This document shows positions 1-12,800 of a stretch of DNA of 64,000 nucleotides, piece after piece. The stretch is taken from NCBI RefSeq assembly GCF_045679555.1, contig NC_092087.1, positions 83,068,098 to 83,132,097 on the forward strand. The letters run 5' to 3'. How positions within the stretch are numbered: the first letter of the stretch is position 1; each line of letters starts with the position of its first letter. This stretch comes from Salvelinus alpinus. Its lineage: Eukaryota; Chordata; Actinopteri; Salmoniformes; Salmonidae. Made by a program: the position numbers and the translations under genes. The notes under the pieces were generated by a model, which was not told the DNA's origin, searched no databases, and saw only the letters and a program-made list of their open reading frames with translations.

Positions 1-1673
1 AGTGGAACTTTTCACACAAAAACTGTCAATCACTCAAAGGCTGCGTTTAAAGGTGAAATCTGGTATTGGACCGATCCTTTTGTTCCCAGCGGCAGGGCTA
101 AAATACAAATCCCAGATTGTAGCCTTAAAGTACATACTCTCAGTTTCTACACAAAAATGCAATACCACAATCCATACCCATTCACAATTTCTGTTCATAC
201 TCTGTCTATCTTAACCAAGAGTCTAAGCTCTGACTTCACCAGTTCAATGTGAAAGCCCTTTCCCTTTCCTTTCAGAACCCACATTCTTTTTCAGAACACA
301 TTGTGAGTCATCACCATAGAAATCCTATTGATTCATTCTAATTCCAAATTCTGTGGTCATACCTTCTCTGAGTTGAACCCACTTCTGTAAAAGGAGGCGT
401 TGATGTCATAGCTCTTAGAATGGATTCCATGTTAGAAGCTTCTGTCTGTCTGCTGAGTAACAGTGTTTCTTATTAAAGGCAGTGTGACATTAATAGAAAA
501 TACCTTGACAATATTCCTTGCTGGTCTTTCAACTATTGGTAAGGTAACGGACGTCACACAAGAACGCACGCACGCACGCACACACACACACACGCACCCA
601 TTTCGATCGATACGTTAAGTCGTAGTGTTGTGTTTCAAAATTGAGTAGATCAGAAATGAATGTGGTTTAAATGCCAGGACCCTATAGATTGAGCTGTGGC
701 CTCTTGGCTTTAGTTAAAACACACCACAGTTGACTTCTTCATAGATGCCCCAAGGCAGGGAACACAGATCGATACTTCTTTCCCACTGACTGTGTTTGTG
801 TGTTTGTGGGTGGGTGGGTGGGTGGGTGGGTGTATGTACGGGTGGGTGGGTGTGTGCGTGAGTGTGTGCGTGTGTGTGTGTGGTGTGTGTGCCACAGAAG
901 ACAAACTGGGGATACCTGGACTAATCACATAGTTTAGTCTGATGCAATGTAGGAGCTCACTCACAGTCAGGTCTCTTTCTCCCTCGGCTTTACAGACACA
1001 TCCCATATTTTCTCAATGCCTGACATCTCACTTTGTTGCGGTGCGTTTGAGACAAGTGCAAAATGCCTGGGGATTAGAGGCTGAAAACATCCCTATTGGT
1101 TATATGTGATATATAACCTATAAATACCGGTAGATATATTATATTAGAAATATTCCATGAATGATATTATAGATGTTGTATTTAGAGTATATACTTACTA
1201 AAGGCAAGGGAACCCATTGGAAAACCAGGGGACTTCTCTAGCAGCACCTAAGGAGAGAAAATAAATAAAGAAAAACAGTGAAAAGGAAAGACTGAGTTGG
1301 AAGAGAAGGAAAGAGATGAAGGTTGAAGGAAAGAACAGGGGAGAACTAATGAGCTGCATCCTCATCCTCAGCCCTCTCACACCCTCTGCAGAGCAGCCAT
1401 CCACAGGAGGGGGAAATAGCAGAGAAATGAGAAGGGGAAATGACGTTTGGAGATCGAAGTTGACTTTCTGCTGTGGAACTGAAACAGAAATTGAATCTTG
1501 TAAAGGTTAGAGTAGAGGAGAAAACATGGCTCAACCAACCAGAGGTCACAGTCAGAGTTCTACTGTTGCCCCGGGAGACCGGAACCAGAGGAATCCATTT
1601 CGGACAGGGAGTGGAAGACACAGGGGGTCAAGCCCTTAGGAGCAGACAGGGGGAAGCAATACCAGAGTAGGGT
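1..1673. other. Intergenic sequence, no gene recognised
   Basis: I see no exon with plausible splice sites and no recognisable protein here. Short low-complexity tracts occur: a CACG/CA run near 567-597 and a GGGT/GTGT run at 796-893. The small open frames are in simple sequence or have no familiar motif. Confidence 0.5.
796..893. repeat. Degenerate GGGT/GT microsatellite
   Basis: The tract is made of GGGT and GT steps on the plus strand. It is low-complexity DNA with no sign of function. Confidence 0.8.
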
Positions 1674-1822
1674 GGGTCTGTCTGTCTGTCTGTCTGATAT
1701 AGCCTTAATACCAGAGTAGGGTGGGTCTGTCTGTCTGTCTGTGTGATATAGCCTTAATACCAGAGTAGGGTGGGTCTGTCTGTCTGTCTGTGTGATATAG
1801 CCTTAATACCAGAGTAGGGTGG

Positions 1823-1870
<48 letters not shown>

Positions 1871-2016
1871 GCGTGATATAGCCTTAATACCAGAGTAGGG
1901 TGGGTCTGTCTGTCTGTCTGTCTGTCTGTGTGATATAGCCTTAATACCAGAGTAGGGTGGGTCTGTCTGTCTGTCTGTCTGTCTGTCTGTGTGATATAGC
2001 CTTAATACCAGAGTAG
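1674..2016. repeat. Compound minisatellite with embedded GTCT runs
   Basis: Six or so units share a unique segment (key words GATATAGCCTTAATACCAGA and GTAGGGTGGGTCTG) followed by a GTCT run of variable length. Slippage inside the GTCT tract explains the differing unit lengths. Confidence 0.9.
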
Positions 2017-5000
2017 TCCAGAAAGCCAGTAGAATTAGAGTGTAGATGTGATGCAGCACCTCGTCCACCATAGAGGTTTAGACACCCTCACTTCTCTCTC
2101 CCTGTCTTCCTATTTCTACTCCTCATTTAAACAAAGCAGAGCACATAACTAATGAAATTACAGTTCATGAAAATGTGCCCTTAATCCAGTATAAACTAAT
2201 GTACAGAATTGATTATACAAGAGACAAAATTCACAACTTCTACAGCACAGCGGCAGTCATGTCTTAAGTGCAAAACTAACAGTGACTTTATGATTCATGC
2301 CTTCTGGAAGTGCTATAAAGTTAGAAAGTTGGCTGTCAGAAGTTGTACAATGTAAATGTACTTTTAATCTGTCTATCTGCATACTTCAATACATGGCATA
2401 TGAGGGTGCGGTGAGACAGCCAATGGGTTGGACTGTACATTTTTCCTCAATCATTTTGGAAAAACTTTGCCTAAAAACTGGAAATCTAACGACCCTCCAT
2501 CGTTAAGATAGTGGATGAATCAATTGCATTATTATCTAAATATTGAGCAAATGTGTGCTCCAGAGAGAGGAAGGATAGTGCAGTTTGAGAAATGAGACAG
2601 TATGTTGTGAAACAGCAGGATGGGAGAGGTTACGGTGAGAACGTGGTCCTGAGCAAGTGTGAGGTCATTCATGATTGTTGACATGTGTGTATGCTGAGTT
2701 GTCTATTGTTTTTGTCTAAGTCTGTTTTTGTATTGTCAAAAAAGTTCAATCAAATCTCTCTCATTCTCTCCTCAAGTTCCTCACTCATACTCATTATTTT
2801 TCTCTGTTGACAATCATTTTTCCAGCAGATTAATATTAAATAAAGATGCTGACCCTTCCTTCCTTCCTTCCTTCCTTCCTTCCTTCCTTCCTTCCTTCCT
2901 TCCTTCCTTCCTTCCTTCCTTCCCTCCTTCCTCCCTCCTTCCTTCTCCTCCATCCATCCATCCATCCATCCCGTGATGTCTCAGTGCTCTACATTGCCGT
3001 GGGTAACTCACCTCATCCATCATCAATGTGTATCCACCTTGTAAAACAGAACAATGAACACTTAACTATAGAGACTAACTACAATATGCACTGACATTTA
3101 TAACATTATTAGATACACTATTAAACATGCTGTGATGAACAGTGAGGGAGACAGACACATCCATCTCTCTCTCCCACTGTGTGTGTGTGTGTGTACTCCG
3201 TCCTACAGCTAAAAACAACAACCACTATTCAAGTCTGTACAAACACACATATCATTCTGTACATTATACAGCTTCTTTTTCAAACTAAAAGTTTCCACTG
3301 GTTCTTCTGACAAGACAGATGGGATGTCTATAATGGTGAATTCTAAAGCTAGCAGAATTGGCAACGTTGTTGTTTAGGGCAATAGAATTCGATGATATGC
3401 AATCGACACGTACACACGGCATCTCTGGCCAGACTTAGTAAATATTCCCTGTGTGGCTTAGTAAATACTGTCACCTTGTAGTAGTTAGGATGTCCGTCTG
3501 TGTAAACGGTGTCGTTGATAATAGAGCCATTCATCTCATATCCCCATCCTGAGAACTCTCCCTTTAAGAGCCAGGACAAATCCTTAGGGTCATGACAATA
3601 GCTATGTGAATGGATAGAGAATAGAGAGGGGGAGGAGCGAGAGAGAGAAGTCCATTACAATAGCTCATTAGAGAGAGCGAGGGAGAGAGACGGGGAGACA
3701 GAGAGACAGAGGGCTAGCACGGAACACTAGGCACAGAATAAGCCACACTATCTATCTACTGAATGGTTGTGGCAATGACTCAACCCTCTACATCGGGTCT
3801 AGTCTGGAGAGAGGCCAACCAACCACAGACCTCCTCTAAAGAACAGGAAAATATGACTTTCCCTCTCGGCAGGCAGCACAAAATTACCCTTGCATAAAAC
3901 CCCCTGAGTCGGTCAGATTTGAGGCAGGGGGACATAAAGAACCAATGAAAGGATTACTTATTTATAAGAATGGTTGGAGGAGAGGAGGAAAGGCGAATAA
4001 GCAATGCCTGTGAGGATGGGATGGTGTGTGTGTTTTCTGATTAGTTGCATTGCGACCTGGCAGTTCTACTTTAATGGAAGGACTTTGTTCCAGAGGGGAG
4101 CAGAGTTGAAGAATATCTTCTATTTTGTTGCAGCCAAAATGGAGGCTTTTTTTTCTCTGTTCCTATGCTGGTAGCCAGCTGTCCGCTATCTAATTGGTGT
4201 TTTCCTGAATAACACTGTGAACATTTTATAAATCGCCCAGCCTGGGCCAAAAAGCCCCAAAGTTACTCCTGTTTGGTCTGAAAAAACAATGGATGCCACG
4301 GCCCAAATGTCAGGCACTAATTCTCAGTTAATGAATTGGCAGGGAGAGCAGTGAAGGGCCCTGTCTGTCTGTCTGTCTGTCTGTCTGAGAGAGAGGAGAG
4401 GTCATGAGCAGATGAGCACCTGCATTCTTCAGCATGTTCTTAAAAAAATGTAGATTTAGAGTTAGATAAACATGGATTTTTTTGTCAGGAACATATACAG
4501 GATGCTATACAACATAACCTTCACTCCAAATCAAACCTCAAAACCTACAACCTGATTTTGGACGGAATTACAGAATCACCTGGAAGGCTTACAACTACCA
4601 AAGATTATTATTCCATAGCAATACAGCAAATGCTCTGGAAAACAACAGAAACCTGAAAACACCATCCACCTGGAACTGACTGAGTAATGTTTAGTCTGAA
4701 GCTATATTTTATTTCCAAAAGCCAAGAAGAAAAATACATTACATTACTTTATAAGGACTGAATGCTAAGTTAAGGCTACCAAGCTTGACACACCTTCAAT
4801 TAGCACTGACGGGTCAAGTGAGAGGTGTCAAAGCCCTTTAGCCCAACAATGGCAACAACAACAACAACAATGTCTCCTCCAACCAAATGGAGAGGCCTTA
4901 GAAGCTGCCTCCCGCTGTTCAGAGGTAATTAAAATACACTACCCTGTGTATGTAAAGAATGATAAGACACGAAGAGCACAAAATGAAGCTCCTTATGGAA

Positions 5001-5065
5001 AATCAAGAGATACTTTTTGCTGACTATTATAAAAATGGGAACATCAGCAACCTCATCTTCCACAG
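2017..5065. other. Intergenic sequence, no gene recognised
   Basis: Apart from the TTCC tract at 2856-2974 and a short GTCT run near 4360-4386, I see no repeat family or gene. A 76-codon minus-strand frame at 3349-3579 ends close to exon-like sequence but matches nothing I know (see findings). Confidence 0.45.
2856..2974. repeat. TTCC/ATCC tetranucleotide microsatellite
   Basis: A polypyrimidine TTCC run is followed by CTCC and ATCC variants. One strand is almost purely pyrimidine over about 100 bp. Confidence 0.95.
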
Positions 5066-6541
5066 AGACCATCCCCTGGCATGGTACAGTGCTATATTAA
5101 CCAGACCATCCCCTGGCATGGCACAGTGCTATATTAACCAGACCATCCCCTGGCCTGGCACAGTGCTATATTAACCAGACCATCCCCTGGCCTGGCACAG
5201 TGCTATATTAACCAGACAATCCCCTGGCATGGTACAGTGCTATATTAACCAGACCATCCCCTGGCATGGTACAGTGCTATATTAACCAGACCATCCCCTG
5301 GCATGGCACAGTGCTATATTAACCAGACCATCCCCTGGCATGGCACAGTGCTATATTAACCAGACCATCCCCTGGCATGGCACAGTGCTATATTAACCAG
5401 ACCATCCCCTGGCATGGCACAGTGCTATATTAACCAGACCATCCCCTGGCATGGCACAGTGCTATATTAACCAGACCATCCCCTGGCATGACACAGTGCT
5501 ATATTAACCAGACCATCCCCTGGCATGGCACAGTGCTATATTAACCAGACCATCCCCTGGCATGGCACAGTGCTATATTAACCAGACAATCCCCTGGCAT
5601 GGCACAGTGCTATATTAACCAGACCATCCCCTGGCATGGCACAGGGCTATATTAACCAGACAATCCCCTGGCATGGCACAGTGCTATATTAACCAGACCA
5701 TCCCCTGGCATGGCACAGTGCTATATTAACCAGACCATCCCCTGGCATGGCACAGTGCTATATTAACCAGACCATCCCCTGGCATGGCACAGTGCTATAT
5801 TAACCAGACCATCCCCTGGCATGGCACAGTGCTATATTAACCAGACCATCCCCTGGCATGGCACAGTGCTATATTAACCAGACCATACCCTGGCATGGCA
5901 CAGTGCTATATTAACCAGACCATCCCCTGGCATGGCACAGTGCTATATTAACCAGACCATCCCCTGGCATGGCACAGTGCTATATTAACCAGACCATCCC
6001 CTGGCATGGCACAGTGCTATATTAACCAGACAATCCCCTGGCATGGCACAGTGCTATATTAACCAGACCATCCCCTGGCATGGCACAGTGCTATATGAAC
6101 CAGACCATCCCCTGGCATGGCACAGTGCTATATTAACCAGACCATCCCCTGGCATGGCACAGTGCTATATTAACCAGACCATCCCCTGGCATGGCACAGT
6201 GCTATATTAACCAGACCATCCCCTGGCATGGTACAGTGCTATATTAACCAGACCATCCCCTGGCATGGCACAGTGCTATATTAACCAGACCATCCCCTGG
6301 CATGGCACAGTGCTATATTAACCAGACCATCCCCTGGCATGGCACAGTGCTATATTAACCAGACCATCCCCTGGCATGGTACAGTGCTATATTAACCAGA
6401 CCATCCCCTGGCATGGTACAGTGCTATATTAACCAGACCATCCCCTGGCATGGCACAGTGCTATATTAACCAGACCATCCCCTGGCATGGCACAGTGCTA
6501 TATTAACCAGACCATCCCCTGGCATGGCACAGTGCTATATT
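5066..6541. repeat. 37-bp minisatellite, about 40 copies
   Basis: The unit contains the words ACCATCCCCTGGCATGG, CACAGTGCTATATTAACCAG and little else. Units differ by single substitutions such as GGTACAG for GGCACAG and ACAATCC for ACCATCC. Because 37 is not a multiple of 3 and each unit carries TAA, no long frame crosses the array. Confidence 0.97.
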
Positions 6542-6845
6542 AGCACACTACCCCTGTGTTAACAGTACCAAAAATTAGAACAGGACATGGTAGAAATAGT
6601 TTTAGTTACTTAGCTCTGTGGTCCTGGAATTCTCTCCTGAACATTTAAAAATTTGATGATATAGTTTCGTTGGTGGAGTTTAAACACTTGAATAGATTTA
6701 TATATCATAGAAGAGTGTAATTGTTTTTAGGCCAACTGTTTTTAGTCAAGACTCGTGTTTTTAATGTAAAATGTTTTTTTTTTGTATTGTATGTGTGTTT
6801 ATAGTTTTGTTTAATGTTGTGTTAGTGTATGTAAGTTGTTTTGTC
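6542..6845. other. AT-rich spacer between two minisatellites
   Basis: This stretch is AT-rich unique-looking DNA. No gene or repeat family is recognised. Confidence 0.5.
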
Positions 6846-9800
6846 TGTATAAAAAGTGGGATATGGTAAGGTCTGGGAGATTGTATAAAAAGTGAGATAT
6901 GGTAAGGTCTGGTAGGATGTATAAAAAGTGGGATATGGTAAGGTCTGGGAGGTTGTATAAAAAGTGGGATATGGTAAGGTCTGGGAGGTTGTATAAAAAG
7001 TGGGATATGGTAAGGTCTGGGAGGTTGTATAAAAAGTGGGATATGGTAAGGTCTGGTAGGATGTATAAAAAGTGAGATATGGTAAGGTCTGGTAGGTTGT
7101 ATAAAAAGTGAGATATGGTAAGGTCTGGTAGGTTGTATAAAAAGTGAGATATGGTAAGGTCTGGTAGGTTGTATAAAAAGTGAGATATGGTAAGGTCTGG
7201 TAGGTTGTATAAAACTTGGGATATGGTAAGGTCTGATAGGTTGTATAAAAAGTGAAATATGGTAAGGTCTGGGAGGTTGTATAAAAAGTGAGATATGGTA
7301 AGGCCTGGGAGGTTGTATAAAAAGTGAGATATGGTAAGGTCTGGGAGGTTGTATAAAAAGTGAGATATGGTAAGGCCTGGTAGGTTATATAAAAAGTGAG
7401 ATATGGTAAGGTCTGGTAGGTTGTATAAAAAGTGAGATGTGGTAAGGTCTGGTAGGTTGTATATAGTGAGATATGGTAAGGTCTGGTAGGATGTATAAAG
7501 TGAGATATGGTAAGGTCTGGTAGGTTGTATAAAACATGGGATATGGTAAGGTCTGGTAGGTTGTATAAAAAGTGGGATATGGTAAGGTCTGGTAGGTTGT
7601 ATAAAAAGTGGGATATGGTAAGGTCTGGTAGGTTGTATAAAAAATGAGATATGGTAAGGTCTGGTAGGTTGTATAAAACTTGGGATATGGTAAGGTCTGA
7701 TAGGTTGTATAAAAAGTGAAATATGGTAAGGTCTGGGAGGTTGTATAAAAAGTGAGATATGGTAAGGCCTGGGAGGTTGTATAAAAAGTGAGATATGGTA
7801 AGGTCTGGGAGGTTGTATAAAAAGTGAGATATGGTAAGGCCTGGTAGGTTATATAAAAAGTGAGATATGGTAAGGTCTGGTAGGTTGTATAAAAAGTGAG
7901 ATGTGGTAAGGTCTGGTAGGTTGTATATAGTGAGATATGGTAAGGTCTGGTAGGATGTATAAAGTGAGATATGGTAAGGTCTGGTAGGTTGTATAAAACA
8001 TGGGATATGGTAAGGTCTGGTAGGTTGTATAAAAAGTGGGATATGGTAAGGTCTGGTAGGTTGTATAAAAAGTGGGATATGGTAAGGTCTGGTAGGTTGT
8101 ATAAATAGTGAGATATGGTAAGGTCTGGAAGGTTGTATAAAAAGTGGGATATGGTAAGGTCTGGTAGGTTGTATAAAAAGTGAGATATGGTAAGGTCTGG
8201 TAGGATGTATAAAGTGAGATATGGTAAGGTCTGGTAGGATGTATAAAAAGTGAGATATGGTAAGGTCTGGTAGGATGTATAAAAAGTGAGATATGGTAAG
8301 GTCTGGTAGGTTGTATAAAAAGTGAGATATGGTAAGGTCTGGTAGGTTGTATAAAAAGCGAGATATGGTAAGGTCTGGGAGGATGTATAAAAAGTGAGAT
8401 ATGGTAAGGTCTGGGAGGTTGTATAAAAAGTGAGATATGGTAAGGTCTGGTAGGTTGTATAAAAAGTGGGATATGGTAAGGTCTGGTAGGATGTATAAAA
8501 AGTGAGATATGGTAAGGTCTGGTAGGTTGTATAAAAAGTGAGATATGGTAAGGTCTGGTAGGTTGTATAAAAAGTGAGATATGGTAAGGTCTGGTAGGTT
8601 GTATAAAACTTGGGATATGGTAAGGTCTGATAGGTTGTATAAAAAGTGAAATATGGTAAGGTCTGGGAGGTTGTATAAAAAGTGAGATATGGTAAGGCCT
8701 GGGAGGTTGTATAAAAAGTGAGATATGGTAAGGTCTGGGAGGTTGTATAAAAAGTGAGATATGGTAAGGCCTGGTAGGTTGTATAAAAAGTGAGATATGG
8801 TAAGGTCTGGTAGGTTTTATAAAAAGTGAGATGTGGTAAGGTCTGGTAGGTTGTATATAGTGAGATATGGTAAGGTCTGGTAGGATGTATAAAGTGAGAT
8901 ATGGTAAGGTCTGGTAGGTTGTATAAAACATGGGATATGGTAAGGTCTGGTAGGTTGTATAAAAAGTGAGATATGGTAAGGTCTGGTAGGATGTATAAAG
9001 TGAGATATGGTAAGGTCTGGAAGGTTGTATAAAAAGTGGGATATGGTAAGGTCTGGTAGGTTGTATAAAAAGTGAGATATGGTAAGGTCTGGTAGGATGT
9101 ATAAAGTGAGATATGGTAAGGTCTGGTAGGTTGTATAAATAGTGAGATATGGTAAGGTCTGGAAGGTTGTATAAAAAGTGGGATATGGTAAGGTCTGGTA
9201 GGTTGTATAAAAAGTGAGATATGGTAAGGTCTGGTAGGATGTATAAAGTGAGATATGGTAAGGTCTGGTAGGTTGTATAAAACATGGGATATGGTAAGGT
9301 CTGGTAGGTTGTATAAAAAGTGGGATATGGTAAGGTCTGGTAGGTTGTATAAAAAGTGGGATATGGTAAGGTCTGGTAGGTTGTATAAAAAATGAGATAT
9401 GGTAAGGTCTGGTAGGTTGTATAAAACTTGGGATATGGTAAGGTCTGATAGGTTGTATAAAAAGTGAAATATGGTAAGGTCTGGGAGGTTGTATAAAAAG
9501 TGAGATATGGTAAGGCCTGGGAGGTTGTATAAAAAGTGAGATATGGTAAGGTCTGGGAGGTTGTATAAAAAGTGAGATATGGTAAGGCCTGGTAGGTTAT
9601 ATAAAAAGTGAGATATGGTAAGGTCTGGTAGGTTGTATAAAAAGTGAGATGTGGTAAGGTCTGGTAGGTTGTATATAGTGAGATATGGTAAGGTCTGGTA
9701 GGATGTATAAAGTGAGATATGGTAAGGTCTGGTAGGTTGTATAAAACATGGGATATGGTAAGGTCTGGTAGGTTGTATAAAAAGTGGGATATGGTAAGGT

Positions 9801-12800
9801 CTGGTAGGTTGTATAAAAAGTGGGATATGGTAAGGTCTGGTAGGTTGTATAAATAGTGAGATATGGTAAGGTCTGGAAGGTTGTATAAAAAGTGGGATAT
9901 GGTAAGGTCTGGTAGGTTGTATAAAAAGTGAGATATGGTAAGGTCTGGTAGGATGTATAAAGTGAGATATGGTAAGGTCTGGTAGGATGTATAAAAAGTG
10001 AGATATGGTAAGGTCTGGTAGGATGTATAAAAAGTGAGATATGGTAAGGTCTGGTAGGTTGTATAAAAAGCGAGATATGGTAAGGTCTGGGAGGATGTAT
10101 AAAAAGTGAGATATGGTAAGGTCTGGGAGGTTGTATAAAAAGTGAGATATGGTAAGGTCTGGTAGGTTGTATAAAAAGTGGGATATGGTAAGGTCTGGTA
10201 GGATGTATAAAAAGTGAGATATGGTAAGGTCTGGTAGGTTGTATAAAAAGTGAGATATGGTAAGGTCTGGTAGGTTGTATAAAAAGTGAGATATGGTAAG
10301 GTCTGGTAGGTTGTATAAAACTTGGGATATGGTAAGGTCTGATAGGTTGTATAAAAAGTGAAATATGGTAAGGTCTGGGAGGTTGTATAAAAAGTGAGAT
10401 ATGGTAAGGCCTGGGAGGTTGTATAAAAAGTGAGATATGGTAAGGTCTGGGAGGTTGTATAAAAAGTGAGATATGGTAAGGCCTGGTAGGTTGTATAAAA
10501 AGTGAGATATGGTAAGGTCTGGTAGGTTTTATAAAAAGTGAGATGTGGTAAGGTCTGGTAGGTTGTATATAGTGAGATATGGTAAGGTCTGGTAGGATGT
10601 ATAAAGTGAGATATGGTAAGGTCTGGTAGGTTGTATAAAACATGGGATATGGTAAGGTCTGGTAGGTTGTATAAAAAGTGAGATATGGTAAGGTCTGGTA
10701 GGATGTATAAAGTGAGATATGGTAAGGTCTGGAAGGTTGTATAAAAAGTGGGATATGGTAAGGTCTGGTAGGTTGTATAAAAAGTGAGATATGGTAAGGT
10801 CTGGTAGGATGTATAAAGTGAGATATGGTAAGGTCTGGTAGGTTGTATAAATAGTGAGATATGGTAAGGTCTGGAAGGTTGTATAAAAAGTGGGATATGG
10901 TAAGGTCTGGTAGGTTGTATAAAAAGTGAGATATGGTAAGGTCTGGTAGGATGTATAAAGTGAGATATGGTAAGGTCTGGTAGGATGTATAAAAAGTGAG
11001 ATATGGTAAGGTCTGGTAGGATGTATAAAAAGTGAGATATGGTAAGGTCTGGTAGGTTGTATAAAAAGCGAGATATGGTAAGGTCTGGGAGGATGTATAA
11101 AAAGTGAGATATGGTAAGGTCTGGGAGGATGTATAAAAAGTGAGATATGGTAAGGTCTGGGAGGTTGTATAAAAAGTGAGATATGGTAAGGTCTGGTAGG
11201 TTGTATAAAAAGTGGGATATGGTAAGGTCTGGTAGGATGTATAAAAAGTGAGATATGGTAAGGTCTGGTAGGTTGTATAAAAAGTGAGATATGGTAAGGT
11301 CTGGTAGGTTGTATAAAGTGAGATATGGTAAGGTCTGGTAGGATGTATAAAAAGTGAGATATGGTAAGGTCTGGTAGGATGTATAAAAAGTGAGATATGG
11401 TAAGGTCTGGTAGGTTGTATAAAAAGCGAGATATGGTAAGGTCTGGGAGGATGTATAAAAAGTGAGATATGGTAAGGTCTGGGAGGATGTATAAAAAGTG
11501 AGATATGGTAAGGTCTGGGAGGTTGTATAAAAAGTGAGATATGGTAAGGTCTGGTAGGTTGTATAAAAAGTGGGATATGGTAAGGTCTGGTAGGATGTAT
11601 AAAAAGTGAGATATGGTAAGGTCTGGTAGGTTGTATAAAAAGTGAGATATGGTAAGGTCTGGTAGGTTGTATAAAAAGTGAGATATGGTAAGGTCTGGTA
11701 GGTTGTATAAAACTTGGGATATGGTAAGGTCTGATAGGTTGTATAAAAAGTGAAATATGGTAAGGTCTGGGAGGTTGTATAAAAAGTGAGATATGGTAAG
11801 GCCTGGGAGGTTGTATAAAAAGTGAGATATGGTAAGGTCTGGGAGGTTGTATAAAAAGTGAGATATGGTAAGGCCTGGTAGGTTGTATAAAAAGTGAGAT
11901 ATGGTAAGGTCTGGTAGGTTTTATAAAAAGTGAGATGTGGTAAGGTCTGGTAGGTTGTATATAGTGAGATATGGTAAGGTCTGGTAGGATGTATAAAGTG
12001 AGATATGGTAAGGTCTGGTAGGTTGTATAAAACATGGGATATGGTAAGGTCTGGTAGGTTGTATAAAAAGTGAGATATGGTAAGGTCTGGTAGGATGTAT
12101 AAAGTGAGATATGGTAAGGTCTGGAAGGTTGTATAAAAAGTGGGATATGGTAAGGTCTGGTAGGTTGTATAAAAAGTGAGATATGGTAAGGTCTGGTAGG
12201 ATGTATAAAGTGAGATATGGTAAGGTCTGGTAGGTTGTATAAATAGTGAGATATGGTAAGGTCTGGAAGGTTGTATAAAAAGTGGGATATGGTAAGGTCT
12301 GGTAGGTTGTATAAAAAGTGAGATATGGTAAGGTCTGGTAGGATGTATAAAGTGAGATATGGTAAGGTCTGGTAGGATGTATAAAAAGTGAGATATGGTA
12401 AGGTCTGGTAGGATGTATAAAAAGTGAGATATGGTAAGGTCTGGTAGGTTGTATAAAAAGCGAGATATGGTAAGGTCTGGGAGGATGTATAAAAAGTGAG
12501 ATATGGTAAGGTCTGGGAGGATGTATAAAAAGTGAGATATGGTAAGGTCTGGGAGGTTGTATAAAAAGTGAGATATGGTAAGGTCTGGTAGGTTGTATAA
12601 AAAGTGGGATATGGTAAGGTCTGGTAGGATGTATAAAAAGTGAGATATGGTAAGGTCTGGTAGGTTGTATAAAAAGTGAGATATGGTAAGGTCTGGTAGG
12701 TTGTATAAAGTGAGATATGGTAAGGTCTGGTAGGATGTATAAAAAGTGAGATATGGTAAGGTCTGGTAGGATGTATAAAAAGTGAGATATGGTAAGGTCT

